Below are positions 35,867 to 44,188 of a DNA stretch of 64,000 nt, piece after piece. The notes under the pieces were generated by a model. The model was given only the letters and a program-made list of their open reading frames with translations. It was not told where the DNA came from and made no database searches. The stretch comes from CBDFLA01 sp965248915. GTDB taxonomy: Bacteria; Pseudomonadota; Alphaproteobacteria; M2410. Positions within the stretch are counted from its first letter, which is position 1. Every line of letters starts with the position of its first letter. A program made the translations under genes and the position numbers. The stretch lies in NCBI GenBank assembly GCA_965248915.1, contig OZ252216.1, positions 1,426,001-1,490,000 of the forward strand, given 5' to 3'.

Positions 35867-36284
35867 CTAGTTGCCATACTTGTCCGCCACATACTCGATC
35901 GAAGCCCGGATCAACTGCTCCAAAGCCTTGAGATCAATGTCTTCGAGTTTGTTTACATAGAGGCACGACTTGCCAATCTTGTATTTGCCGAGCTTTGCCA
36001 TCAACGCATCATGCTCTTTGAAGCCCGAAATGATGTAGATCGTGAGCGCTTGTTTGCGGTGCGACGCCGGTGACAAAGATGTCCCCTTCGCGACCGCTCT
36101 CATATTTGTAGTGATAGCTGCCAAAGCCGACCATGCTCGCACCCCACATTTTGGGTGGCTTGCCGGTGATCTTCTTCATCAACGCGATCACAGTTTTGCA
36201 ATCCTTACGCCGCTTCTCGTTGTCGACCGTATTGAGGAAAGCTGCCACACTGGCCTTGGTTTCCTTGGTTTTATTCTCCGCCAT
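35867..36284 (-). pseudogene. DUF1801 protein interrupted by a frameshift
   Basis: Two overlapping minus frames make one DUF1801 protein. The N-terminal part from the ATG at 36284 (MAENKTKETKASVAAFL..., MWGASMVGFGSYHYKYES, DIFVTGVAP) stops matching at about 36060. The C-terminal part (RKQALTIYIISGFKEHD..., KSCLYVNKLEDIDL) continues in another frame to 35867. The text GCACCGCAAACAA would need two more bases (CCGCGCAAACAA) to restore the usual APRKQAL. It is either a recent mutation or a sequencing error; all other family positions look intact. Confidence 0.75.
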
Positions 36285-36413
36285 GAGCTCCATGCCTCCG
36301 GATTTCACGATCCCCTCACAGGTGATAGGATACGAAATCGTAGCGCAACCTGGTAGCGTTAAGGGGAATTCTATGCTACCCGGCCTGTCCGACCGAAAAA
36401 CTGTAGGAATTTC

Positions 36414-37142
36414 ATGAGTTTTAAAGACCGCCTCAATCGCTGGGCCAGGGATGGCAAAGGCAATCAAAGCTTAGGCCGCGTGGTCTTTCTAGGTCTCTTG
36501 ATCACCTCAGTCTTGAGCTTCTTTCTGCTCGGCGCCTTTTTCAACATCGACAGCACGGCGCTCGAGGGCTGGATGGCCTGGGCCGCTGATAACCCCATGT
36601 CGCTCTTCGTGGTGGTAGGCGTCTATGTGGTCTTGAGCTTTCTCGGCACCCCGCAATTTTTGCTCTTCGCGGTAACCGGCGCAGTCCTCCCGCCTTTCCA
36701 AGCTTTCACCTATGGCTGGACCGCCACCATGATCGCCGCCACCATCCACTTCTTCATTGGCCGACAATTCTCAGATTGGATTAGAGCGGCATCTGGTAAA
36801 CGCTTGCGATCCCTCAAACAAGTCATGTCCCGCAACGGCATTGTCGCCTCGGCAGTTTTGCGCAACATTCCCGCCGGTCCGTTTATCTTTGTAAATATCG
36901 TTTGCGGCGCGTCAGGCATGCGCGGTCATCACTTCTTGATCGGCACCAGCGTTGGTATCATTCCAAAAGCCGCCGCGCTCATCTTCCTCGGCATCAATCT
37001 TGGAGCCTTCTTGCGCGACCCAACGCCGCAAGGACTTGCCATTATTGGCGCGGTCCTCATTGCGGTTTTCTTGGTGAGCTTGGGCCTCACGAAAGTATTC
37101 CGTCGCTTCGAAGAAGCACCGGCTGAAAAGACCGAACCATAG
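36414..37142 (+). CDS. TVP38/TMEM64 (VTT-domain) membrane protein
   Basis: The 242-residue inner-membrane protein has about six hydrophobic segments. The VTT/SNARE-associated domain is recognisable by FLGTPQFLLFAVTGAVLPPF, the FIGRQFSDWI loop, RNIPAGPFIFVNIVCGASG and the re-entrant GTSVGIIPKAAALIFLG. Family members are lipid scramblases or transporters of unknown substrate. Divergent from the broken DUF1801 gene. A repeat element follows its stop. Confidence 0.85.
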   Translation: MSFKDRLNRWARDGKGNQSLGRVVFLGLLITSVLSFFLLGAFFNIDSTALEGWMAWAADNPMSLFVVVGVYVVLSFLGTPQFLLFAVTGAVLPPFQAFTYGWTATMIAATIHFFIGRQFSDWIRAASGKRLRSLKQVMSRNGIVASAVLRNIPAGPFIFVNIVCGASGMRGHHFLIGTSVGIIPKAAALIFLGINLGAFLRDPTPQGLAIIGAVLIAVFLVSLGLTKVFRRFEEAPAEKTEP

Positions 37143-37169
37143 AACTAGCTACTCGCTTCCACAACAGAC

Positions 37170-37256
37170 AACGTCATCCCCGTACTTGTTACGGGGATCC
37201 ACGCGATCTCAATGGTGACTTCAGAGTGGATTGCCGGAACAAGTCCGGCAATGACA
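37170..37256. repeat. REP-like paired-hairpin intergenic repeat, copy 2
   Basis: CCCCGT / ACGGGG (37178-37196) and TTGCCGGA / TCCGGCAA (37231-37251) form two hairpins, framed by GTCATCCCCG at the start and AATGAC at the end. The layout and spacing match the copy at 18256-18344, with stem sequences varied by compensating changes. It lies between two convergent genes and could also act as a terminator. Confidence 0.7.
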
Positions 37257-37267
37257 GATTGAATGCG

Positions 37268-37864
37268 CTAATGCACCGTCCCGTTACCGTTGCCATTGAG
37301 CGCTTCGGCGACCAGGTCGCGCAAAGCTTCAATGGTCGTAAGTGGTTCAATGGAATTGGCCCCTGCCCGGTCGGTGATTAGCAAAACTGAAATGCCCGTC
37401 AACGCTTTCAAGGTCTTGAGGATCGGCTCAATCCCTTTGACGGCCGCCCAAGCCCGCGCTGCTTCATTGTGCTCTGACGTTTCGCTGAGGAGCGCGATCA
37501 GAGCCTGCTCAGCGCCGTTGATCGACGAGATGCCGGTAACATCCTCCGCTGGGAGGTCAAGCAATGCAGCGCTCAAGATCGCCCTCACCGACGCGACGAT
37601 CTGACCCGCTTCCTCTGAGACCGCATCGCCCTCTGGCAGAAGTTCCGCAATCGGCAGTTTCGATAAGTCCTCAAGACCATCTGCGCCTTTCATCTCGGTG
37701 ATCAACTCGCAAACGAAGCTGTCCAATAGGAAAACACGTTCACGCCACGATTTGTCGGTGAAATCAGCCGCCAAGACGCTCGACATTTCAAACGCAACTT
37801 CCCACACCTCAGGTTGGGTCCGGCGCAAATAGGCGCGCCCCCCTTCTGACTTCAATGTGCTCAT
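37268..37864 (-). CDS. Uncharacterised protein coupled to an IscU-like scaffold
   Basis: The 198-residue soluble protein is mostly helical and rich in alanine and leucine. Its ATG overlaps the stop of the IscU-like gene by four bases (37861-37864), so the two are translationally coupled. The sequence has no cysteine pattern for a cluster (a single Cys at VCELI), and I recognise no family. The C-terminus is a low-complexity tail (ALNGNGNGTVH). A role with the Fe-S scaffold is suggested only by the coupling. Confidence 0.6.
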   Translation of the reverse strand: MSTLKSEGGRAYLRRTQPEVWEVAFEMSSVLAADFTDKSWRERVFLLDSFVCELITEMKGADGLEDLSKLPIAELLPEGDAVSEEAGQIVASVRAILSAALLDLPAEDVTGISSINGAEQALIALLSETSEHNEAARAWAAVKGIEPILKTLKALTGISVLLITDRAGANSIEPLTTIEALRDLVAEALNGNGNGTVH

Positions 37865-38325
37865 GAACTTTCGCTTTCTTGCGCTTCAATTTCGGCAATG
37901 GCCTTCAGGGTCGCATCAAAGGTCAACATGACCGAGGCATGGCGAGACTTGTACTCGCGCACAGGCGTCAAGACCTCAAGATCTTCCCAGCGACCGGTCG
38001 GGGCCGGGCCACCTTCTTTCAACATCTTGCGCATGGTCTCCGCAACTTCATGGATCTCTTGGCCTGTCGACCCTATGGCACACTTCGCCATCACCGATGA
38101 TGACGTCTGACCCAAGGCACATGCCTTTACATCATGGGCAAAGTCAGAAATCTTGCCATCTTCCATTTTGATATCGACCGTCACCCGGCTGCCGCACAAA
38201 GGGCTCGTGACCGTCACTGTTGCTTGCGGATCTTCGAGGCGTTCTGTGCGCTGAATATCAGCCGCCAGGCGCAAAATGCGCCGCGAGTAAAGATCGTCAA
38301 TCGGTTCTGGCGTCGTCGCCGTCAT
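37861..38325 (-). CDS. IscU/NifU-like iron-sulfur cluster scaffold
   Basis: The 154-residue protein has the SufU/IscU N-terminal fold. Possible cluster ligands are Cys in SPLCGSRV, Cys in VKACALGQTSSS and Cys in AKCAIGSTG, with a conserved histidine and aspartate nearby. The order C - C (ACALG..SSS) matches the IscU-like proteins of alphaproteobacteria, often beside hisI and folE. The ATG at 38325 follows AGGAG by ten bases. hisI is divergent from it. No iscS or suf genes are in the window. Confidence 0.85.
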   Translation of the reverse strand: MTATTPEPIDDLYSRRILRLAADIQRTERLEDPQATVTVTSPLCGSRVTVDIKMEDGKISDFAHDVKACALGQTSSSVMAKCAIGSTGQEIHEVAETMRKMLKEGGPAPTGRWEDLEVLTPVREYKSRHASVMLTFDATLKAIAEIEAQESESS

Positions 38326-38473
38326 GTGTCTCAAACTCCTAAACAGAGGCCTTTCCTCTTGATTCCGAGAGGAAAATAGGGATTTAACGACAATTTACAA
38401 GCCTCAAGCCCATTTGTTAGGGTGAACACAACAATCGGTCGCAAAAGTGGCTCAAACAAAAGAAGAAAGCACA

Positions 38474-38878
38474 ATGCCGAACCCCTCACCTTTCGCCAAA
38501 CGAGGCGACAAAGAAACCGTTGAAAATGGCTGGACCTTCATGCCGAAGTTTGATGGGCAAGGCCTCATGCCCGCTGTCACCGTGGATGCGGAAAGCGGCG
38601 CCGTCCTCATGTTGGCTTACATGAACGAAGAAGCCCTCAAACTGACCATTGAGACGGGTGAAGCTCACTATTGGAGCCGCAGCCGTGGGGAACTGTGGCG
38701 CAAGGGCGCGACCTCAGGCAATACCCAGAAAGTTGAAGAGATCCGCACTGACTGCGACCAGGACACAATCTTGTTGCGCGTGCACCCAAAAGGCCCCGCC
38801 TGCCACGTCGGCCACCGCTCGTGCTTTTATCGGACGGTGGAGAGTGTAGATGACCTAAGAGACCTCGACAAAAGCTAA
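38474..38878 (+). CDS. hisI: Phosphoribosyl-AMP cyclohydrolase
   Basis: The 134-residue enzyme opens the purine ring in the third step of histidine synthesis. Motifs are complete: AYMNEEALKLTIETGEAHYWSRSR, WRKGATSGN, and the metal ligands DCDQD and CHVGHRSCF. I chose the ATG at 38474, because the in-frame GTG at 38447 is not preceded by a better site. It is not fused to hisE. It is a stand-alone gene, divergent from the IscU-like gene. Confidence 0.95.
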   Translation: MPNPSPFAKRGDKETVENGWTFMPKFDGQGLMPAVTVDAESGAVLMLAYMNEEALKLTIETGEAHYWSRSRGELWRKGATSGNTQKVEEIRTDCDQDTILLRVHPKGPACHVGHRSCFYRTVESVDDLRDLDKS

Positions 38879-38882
38879 TCAA

Positions 38883-38930
38883 CCTCTCCTTGGGGAGAGG
38901 TCGAAACGCTTCATCGTTTCGGGTGAGGGG
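38883..38930. repeat. Intergenic hairpin repeat between hisI and thiC
   Basis: CCTCTCC-TTG-GGGAGAGG (38883-38900) is followed by CGAAACG / CGTTTCG (38902-38920) and GGGTGAGGGG. This is a familiar repeat type of alphaproteobacteria (CCTCTCCC..GGGAGAGG ..GGGTGAGGGG). It lies between convergent genes and could also help end both transcripts. Only one copy is in the window. Confidence 0.6.
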
Positions 38931-38938
38931 TAGCTTGA

Positions 38939-40819
38939 CTACTCCGCCGCACCCTTCTCCTGTTCGAGGTAAATCTTGCCGCCTTGCGCATTAAACTCAT
39001 CCGCTTTGGCTTTCATGCCTTCTTCGGCACTCACATCATCTGTCACCAAGTTTTGCGCCTTGGCCGCATCTCTTACTTCCTGACTGATCTTCATAGAGCA
39101 GAACTTCGGCCCACACATAGAACAGAAATGGGCGACTTTCGCCCCTTCTGCCGGCAAGGTCTGGTCGTGATAGTCGAGCGCGGTTTCCGGGTCGAGGGAG
39201 AGATTGAACTGATCCCGCCACCGGAACTCAAACCGCGCTTTCGACAGCGCGTCGTCCCGCGCTTGGGCTGAAGGATGACCCTTTGCCAGATCTGCCGCAT
39301 GGGCCGCGAGCTTGTAAGTCACCACACCGGCTTTCACGTCATCGCGGTCTGGCAAGCCTAAATGTTCCTTCGGCGTCACATAGCAAAGCATCGCCGTGCC
39401 GTACCAACCGATCATCGCCGCCCCAATGGCACTGGTGATGTGGTCATAACCAGGCGCAATATCTGTCGTAAGGGGGCCAAGCGTGTAGAACGGTGCTTCA
39501 TTGCAGACCTCAAGCTGGCGATCCATGTTTTCTTTGATCTTGTGCATGGGCACATGGCCCGGCCCTTCGATCATCACTTGTATGTTTTTCTTGTCGGCAA
39601 TCTTGGCAAGTTCGCCCAGTGTGTCGAGCTCGGCAAACTGCGCCGCATCATTGGCATCAGCTATTGAACCAGGACGCAAACCATCACCCAGCGAAAACGC
39701 CACATCATATTGACCCATAAGGTCGCAAATCTCTTCAAAGTTGGTGTAGAGGAAATTCTCTTTGTGATGGGACAGGCACCACTTGGCAAGAATCGACCCG
39801 CCACGCGAGACAATACCGGTCGTGCGATCCGCCGACAGCGGAATGTGCGGCAAGCGCACCCCAGCGTGAATCGTAAAGTAGTCAACCCCCTGCTCGCACT
39901 GTTCAATCAACGTGTCGCGGTAAAGCTCGAAGGTCAGCTCCTCGGCAATCCCGTCCACCTTCTCAAGCGCTTGGTAGATCGGCACCGTCCCAATCGGCAC
40001 CGGCGAATTGCGGATGATCCATTCGCGGATCGTGTGGATATGACGACCCGTGGAGAGATCCATCACCGTATCGGCACCCCAGCGCGTCGACCACACCAGC
40101 TTGTCCACCTCTTCCGCAATGGAAGACGTCACCGCCGAGTTGCCGATATTCGCGTTGATCTTCACCAAAAAGTTTCGCCCAATAATCATCGGCTCGGTTT
40201 CTTGGTGATTGATATTGGACGGAATGATCGCCCGCCCCCGCGCGATTTCGTCGCGCACAAACTCAGGCGTGATAACATCAGGAATGATCGCCCCAAACCC
40301 TTCGCCCTTGTCGCGGGTTGCCGCACCTTGGCGAAGAACCTCTTCACGGCCCAGGTTCTCCCGCGCCGCAATGTATTCCATCTCCGGCGATATGATCCCG
40401 GCCCGGGCGTATTCAAGCTGGGTGACGCATTTGCCCGCCTTGGCCCGGTAGATCTTGCGACCGCCGCGCTCAAACACCGGCACATTCAATGCCTCACCTG
40501 GCTTCAACCCATCGTCCTGCGGGGTCCGTTCCCGGCCTTCACATTCTTCAACATCATCGCGGGCCAAGATCCAGTCCCGTCGCACCAGCGGCAAGCCCTT
40601 GGTGATGTCCACGTCGATCGAAGGGTCGGTGTATGGGCCGGATGGGTCATAGACCCGCACCGGCGCTTCACCGGAAGTCGGCTCCTGATCCACTTCACGC
40701 ATGGCCACGCGAATCTCAGGGTTGGTTGCGGCAGGCACATGAACCTTGCGCGAACCAGGCAAAGGCCCTGTCGTCACGGTCTCAGCGGTGATGGGGATGA
40801 TCTCGGCGGTTTTCGACAT
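38939..40819 (-). CDS. thiC: Phosphomethylpyrimidine synthase ThiC
   Basis: ThiC is a radical SAM enzyme that converts AIR into HMP phosphate for thiamine. The 626-residue length is usual. The CSMCGPKFCSMKIS block gives the CxxC-x4-C cluster ligands near the end; GEGFGAIIPDVITPEF, FLVKINANIGNSAV, and SLGDGLRPGSIADAND are conserved substrate-binding segments. A TPP riboswitch lies about 200 bases upstream. No other thiamine gene is on this strand nearby. The coding strand is also open on the opposite strand for long stretches, without meaning. Confidence 0.97.
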   Translation of the reverse strand: MSKTAEIIPITAETVTTGPLPGSRKVHVPAATNPEIRVAMREVDQEPTSGEAPVRVYDPSGPYTDPSIDVDITKGLPLVRRDWILARDDVEECEGRERTPQDDGLKPGEALNVPVFERGGRKIYRAKAGKCVTQLEYARAGIISPEMEYIAARENLGREEVLRQGAATRDKGEGFGAIIPDVITPEFVRDEIARGRAIIPSNINHQETEPMIIGRNFLVKINANIGNSAVTSSIAEEVDKLVWSTRWGADTVMDLSTGRHIHTIREWIIRNSPVPIGTVPIYQALEKVDGIAEELTFELYRDTLIEQCEQGVDYFTIHAGVRLPHIPLSADRTTGIVSRGGSILAKWCLSHHKENFLYTNFEEICDLMGQYDVAFSLGDGLRPGSIADANDAAQFAELDTLGELAKIADKKNIQVMIEGPGHVPMHKIKENMDRQLEVCNEAPFYTLGPLTTDIAPGYDHITSAIGAAMIGWYGTAMLCYVTPKEHLGLPDRDDVKAGVVTYKLAAHAADLAKGHPSAQARDDALSKARFEFRWRDQFNLSLDPETALDYHDQTLPAEGAKVAHFCSMCGPKFCSMKISQEVRDAAKAQNLVTDDVSAEEGMKAKADEFNAQGGKIYLEQEKGAAE

Positions 40820-41017
40820 GATGAAGAAACCTTCCTCTTTTCAAAGCAGCAAAGCGTTTCCAGGAAAAGTGGATACCGGTTTTCCGTCCGGAAACGCGTC
40901 AAACAACAAACTGGAACCTAGTTCCGATTCTATCTAGATCGAGACTATCCCAAATCCGGTTTTTCAACGAAAAAAGCAAGTGGGTCAGAGCCAAGGCGGG
41001 CGACCGCCGGAACACCG

Positions 41018-41117
41018 CTTCCTACGCCGGGACAAACCGGATCAGGTTCAAAGGGACTCACAAGCTGTACAATTTCTGGCCTGGATCTCAGCCCTCTTAA
41101 AAGGGCACCCCTAGGGT
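41018..41117 (-). promoter_or_regulatory. TPP riboswitch of thiC
   Basis: Read on the minus strand: ACCCTAGGGGTGCCC, GGCTGAGA, CCCTTTGAACCTGATCCGG and CCGGCGTAGGAAG appear in order. These are the conserved TPP-aptamer segments, and CCTA / TAGG closes P1. The coding region starts about 200 bases downstream, and a GGCGG / CCGCC hairpin at about 40999-41012 may be part of the expression platform. High TPP should lower thiC expression. Confidence 0.95.
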
Positions 41118-41127
41118 TCTGGGGCGC

Positions 41128-41156
41128 ATGGTCTGCCTTACATGTGCCCAAGTCAA
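41128..41156 (-). promoter_or_regulatory. Possible thiC promoter
   Basis: TTGACT at 41156-41151 (minus strand) is followed 17 bases later by GACCAT, placing a start a few bases before the riboswitch. The -35 is good; the -10 is poor. Confidence 0.35.
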
Positions 41157-41197
41157 GCATGACGGGATCATGACAAAAACTTCATGAGGTTTGGGCG

Positions 41198-41378
41198 ACG
41201 GAAGCCGTTGGACGGCTCCGTTTTATGTCCGTCGAATATGAAGGCGTCCTCGGTCACCCCAGACGAGCGGCGTCCGCTCAACTCCCAGGTCTCCTCAACG
41301 AGGAGCCTCTCCCCCCAAGGAGCTGTTCGACACCAGAACGGGCGGGTGTCCTCCCCGTGGCATCCGCCCGTGATTCGA
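41198..41378. ncRNA. Candidate structured RNA, strand unknown
   Basis: This non-coding stretch holds four stems with short loops: 41198-41221 (10 base pairs, one bulge, followed by TTTTAT on the plus strand), GAGCGG / CCGCTC (41265-41279, loop CGT), CTCCTC / GAGGAG (41291-41305, loop AAC) and ACGGGCGG / CCGCCCGT (41338-41371). TCGAAT (41232-41237) pairs with ATTCGA (41373-41378) and would close a domain around the last three. I could not match it to 6S, SRP, RNase P, tmRNA or a known riboswitch. It could be a trans RNA or a leader. Confidence 0.35.
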
Positions 41379-41386
41379 TTTTGTGG

Positions 41387-42313
41387 TCAGTCTAATTCAG
41401 ACTCTTCTATCCAACTTTGGATATCCTGCCACACCACTTCACGCTGCAAATCCCGCAGGAGCATGTGGTAGCCATTTTCATATTCCTTGAACTGCCCCTC
41501 CGGCAATTTACCAGCGACATAACGCACCGGCCCGCTTGGAATGATCTCATCCTTGAGCCCATAGACCACCAAAGTGCGCACGGGCATGTGCGGCGCGCCG
41601 TCGAACCCGTCATCCATCAGCGTCACCAACCCGTAGACCGCATCTATGCGGGTCTCGCGGATCATCAATGGATCCTTTGAGCTGGCGCGCAACATCTCGA
41701 TGTTGTCGGAGGGCCAAATCTGAAGTCTACCCCCGGAGAGCGTTTTGCCCGGCATGACATGAGCCCCGAGCCATAGAGTCATCTTGTAGAAGGGGTTCAT
41801 GGCTTGCCAGCCCCAAACCGCAGGCGCAGACAGGATGACCCCATCAAGCGCCGGTGCATCGGCATCGGCCATGGCGGTCAAGACAACCGCCCCGCCCATG
41901 CTCACCCCAAGGGCATACGTTGGCACGTCCGGATGTTGCAATTGCAAGGCACGCACGAGTTCCTTGAAATCGCGGGTCATGACATCCGATCCAGCCCACA
42001 ATCCACGATGGGGTGCGCGGCCAAAACCGCGTTGGTCATAGGCATAGAGGGCAACCCCGCGTTCCGCAAACCAAGGGCCCGGCAATTCAAAGGTGCGGGC
42101 ATAATCATTCATGCCGTGGATGGCGATGATGACCGCGCGGGGTGCCTCCGGTCCCCATCGATCAAGCGGCAATTCCGTACCGTCAGACGTCACAAAGACG
42201 TTGCGCTCCAACTCTATGGAGGGCGTCACGACCTGCGTGCCAGGCGGCTGCACAATGGGCACGCACGCACCAACAATCACCACAACCAAAAGACTAAGCC
42301 AAATTCGTTTCAT
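41387..42313 (-). CDS. Alpha/beta hydrolase lipoprotein (lysophospholipase-like)
   Basis: The 308-residue protein has a lipoprotein signal (MKRIWLSLLVVVIVGAC, Cys17), so it is attached to a membrane. The hydrolase is of the monoacylglycerol lipase / lysophospholipase type: oxyanion IAIHGMNDYART, nucleophile elbow GVSMGGA, Asp in LKDEIIP, His in NGYHMLLRD. It likely cleaves lipid esters in the periplasm. Its ATG overlaps the stop of the uracil-DNA glycosylase-family gene by four bases, in one operon with an acyl-CoA dehydrogenase. Confidence 0.85.
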   Translation of the reverse strand: MKRIWLSLLVVVIVGACVPIVQPPGTQVVTPSIELERNVFVTSDGTELPLDRWGPEAPRAVIIAIHGMNDYARTFELPGPWFAERGVALYAYDQRGFGRAPHRGLWAGSDVMTRDFKELVRALQLQHPDVPTYALGVSMGGAVVLTAMADADAPALDGVILSAPAVWGWQAMNPFYKMTLWLGAHVMPGKTLSGGRLQIWPSDNIEMLRASSKDPLMIRETRIDAVYGLVTLMDDGFDGAPHMPVRTLVVYGLKDEIIPSGPVRYVAGKLPEGQFKEYENGYHMLLRDLQREVVWQDIQSWIEESELD

Positions 42314-42888
42314 GGCTCAAGTATCCCCCTCACCCGCTCTTGCAAATATGGCACGACTTCCGCCTCGAACCACGGATTCTTTTTGAGCCACACATTGTTG
42401 CGCCAGGACGGATGCGGCAGAGGCAGAAAGTCAGGAGCATAGTCCCGCCACTTCTCAACCGTTGCCGTCAGCGTGCGTGGGCGTTCTTTGCCCAGATGCC
42501 AGGTTTGCGCATAGGCCCCAACCAAAAGCGTCAGCTCAAGGTTCCCCATGCCATCAAAAACCTGTTGCCGCCACTTCGGCGCGCACTCCTTGCGCGGTGG
42601 CAAATCACCGCCTTTCGCATCAAGGCCTGGAAAGCAAAACCCCATCGGCACAATGGCAAAGTTGGTGGTGTCGTAAAACTCTTCCTCCGTTACGCCGAGC
42701 CAGTCGCGCAACCGATCGCCACTCGGGTCGGTGAACGGTTTGCCGGACGCATGCACCCGCGTTCCCGGCGCTTGGCCAGCAATACAGAGGCGCGCTGTCG
42801 AACTTGCCATCAAAACCGGGCGCGGTTCGTGCGGCAGATCGCAATAGGTGCACGCGCGAATGTCTTTTAGGAGGTCGTCGAGGCTCAC
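42310..42888 (-). CDS. Uracil-DNA glycosylase family protein
   Basis: The 192-residue member of the uracil-DNA glycosylase superfamily has the motif A region IAGQAPGTRVHASGKPF with DPSGDRLRDWLG, and the motif B histidine in PLPHPSWRNN. CTYCDLP near residue 12 recalls the first cluster cysteines of the family 4 type, but the second pair is not evident, so a Fe-S cluster is uncertain. It may remove uracil or another base from DNA; some members have other activities. It overlaps by four bases with both neighbours, so the three genes are tightly coupled. Confidence 0.85.
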   Translation of the reverse strand: MSLDDLLKDIRACTYCDLPHEPRPVLMASSTARLCIAGQAPGTRVHASGKPFTDPSGDRLRDWLGVTEEEFYDTTNFAIVPMGFCFPGLDAKGGDLPPRKECAPKWRQQVFDGMGNLELTLLVGAYAQTWHLGKERPRTLTATVEKWRDYAPDFLPLPHPSWRNNVWLKKNPWFEAEVVPYLQERVRGILEP

Positions 42889-44033
42889 CCCAATCTCTTC
42901 AACAAGTTTCGCGCGACCACTAGCTGCTGCACCTGGGTTGTCCCTTCATAAATCCGGAAGATCCGCACATCGCGGTAAAAGCGCTCAACACCGTAGTCGC
43001 TCACATACCCAGCGCCGCCAAAGATCTGGACCGCACGATCCGCCACCCGGCCCACCATTTCAGCGCAGAAGAGTTTGCACGCCGCAGATTCCAGAACCAC
43101 ATTATCGCCTGCGTCACGTTTCTTCGCCGCATCCACCACCATGCAACGACCGGCGTAAGCCTCAGTCTGTGAATCCGCGAGCATGGCCTGTACCAATTGG
43201 AAATCAGCGATGGCTTGGCCAAACTGCTTGCGCTCCAATGCGTACTCAACACTGTCTTTGATCAAACGTTCCGCAACACCGACACAGACAGAAGAAATGT
43301 GAATGCGCCCGCGATCCAGAATGCGCATGGCGTTCTTAAAGCCCTGCCCCTCTTCACCCAGCAGGTTCTCCGCTGGCACGCGGCAATTTTCAAACACGAC
43401 ATCACATATATGCGCACCTTGTTGCCCCATTTTCTTTTCAGACGGCCCGATGTTCACACCCGGCAAATCTGCCGGCACGATGAAAGACGACACACCGCCT
43501 GCGCCTTTGTTCGACGGGTCAGTCCGCGCCATGGTCGTAAACACATCAGCGCGATTCGCATTGGTGATAAACCGCTTGGTGCCATTCAACACATAAGCAT
43601 CGCCGTCGCGGATCGCTGTTGTCTGCACCGCCGCCGCATCCGAACCCGCATTCGGTTCGGTGAGCGCAAAGCTCGCAACCATTTCGCCGGACGCCAGCTT
43701 CGGCAACCAAGCTTGCTTTTGCTCTTCCGTGCCGAACATGACAATGCCTTGGCTGCCGATGCCCACATTTGTGCCAACAACCGAGCGGAACGCTGGAGAC
43801 GTTCGCCCAAGCTCAAAACCGATATGGACCTCTTCCTCCATATTGAGACCGAGCCCACCATATTCTTCCGGGATTGAAAGGCCAAAGAGCCCAAGCTCAC
43901 GCATCTCTTGGATGACGTCTTGCGGCACCTCATCATTTTCCGCCACTTGCGCCTCGATCGGCACCAGTTGCTCCGCCACAAACCGGGCCACAGAATCGAT
44001 GAGTTGTTGTCTGGTTTCAGCGTCGAGCGCCAT
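42885..44033 (-). CDS. Acyl-CoA dehydrogenase
   Basis: The 382-residue flavoenzyme catalyses alpha-beta dehydrogenation of an acyl-CoA. It shows the ACAD pattern SFALTEPNAGSDAAAVQTTA, YALERKQFGQAIADFQ and the catalytic Glu in IYEGTTQVQQL, and is of the short or medium-chain, butyryl-CoA-like homotetrameric type. The ATG has GGGAAGGTGACCC ahead. It is first in an operon with the glycosylase-family and lipase genes (overlaps of four bases). Confidence 0.92.
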   Translation of the reverse strand: MALDAETRQQLIDSVARFVAEQLVPIEAQVAENDEVPQDVIQEMRELGLFGLSIPEEYGGLGLNMEEEVHIGFELGRTSPAFRSVVGTNVGIGSQGIVMFGTEEQKQAWLPKLASGEMVASFALTEPNAGSDAAAVQTTAIRDGDAYVLNGTKRFITNANRADVFTTMARTDPSNKGAGGVSSFIVPADLPGVNIGPSEKKMGQQGAHICDVVFENCRVPAENLLGEEGQGFKNAMRILDRGRIHISSVCVGVAERLIKDSVEYALERKQFGQAIADFQLVQAMLADSQTEAYAGRCMVVDAAKKRDAGDNVVLESAACKLFCAEMVGRVADRAVQIFGGAGYVSDYGVERFYRDVRIFRIYEGTTQVQQLVVARNLLKRLG

Positions 44034-44188
44034 GGGTCACCTTCCCTTTGGGGTTTGTTCTTGTTTGCCGCACATTAGGGCAATCAGACGGCGCGCGTCA
44101 AAGCACTCAATGGACCAGACAAAGCAGGTGCACCTATCTCTGATCCTTGTTATGAACGAACCCAGAATCTCAGAAGGCTCAGGGCACA

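Noticed and set aside
39710..40921. A 403-codon open frame on the plus strand opposite thiC.
   Set aside because: It is arginine- and histidine-rich, matches no family and mirrors a conserved gene.
41184..41471. A 95-codon plus frame over the hairpin-rich region into the lipase gene.
   Set aside because: It overlaps conserved coding sequence on the other strand and has no motif. A minus frame through the same region that ends near 41170 also lacks a start and family.
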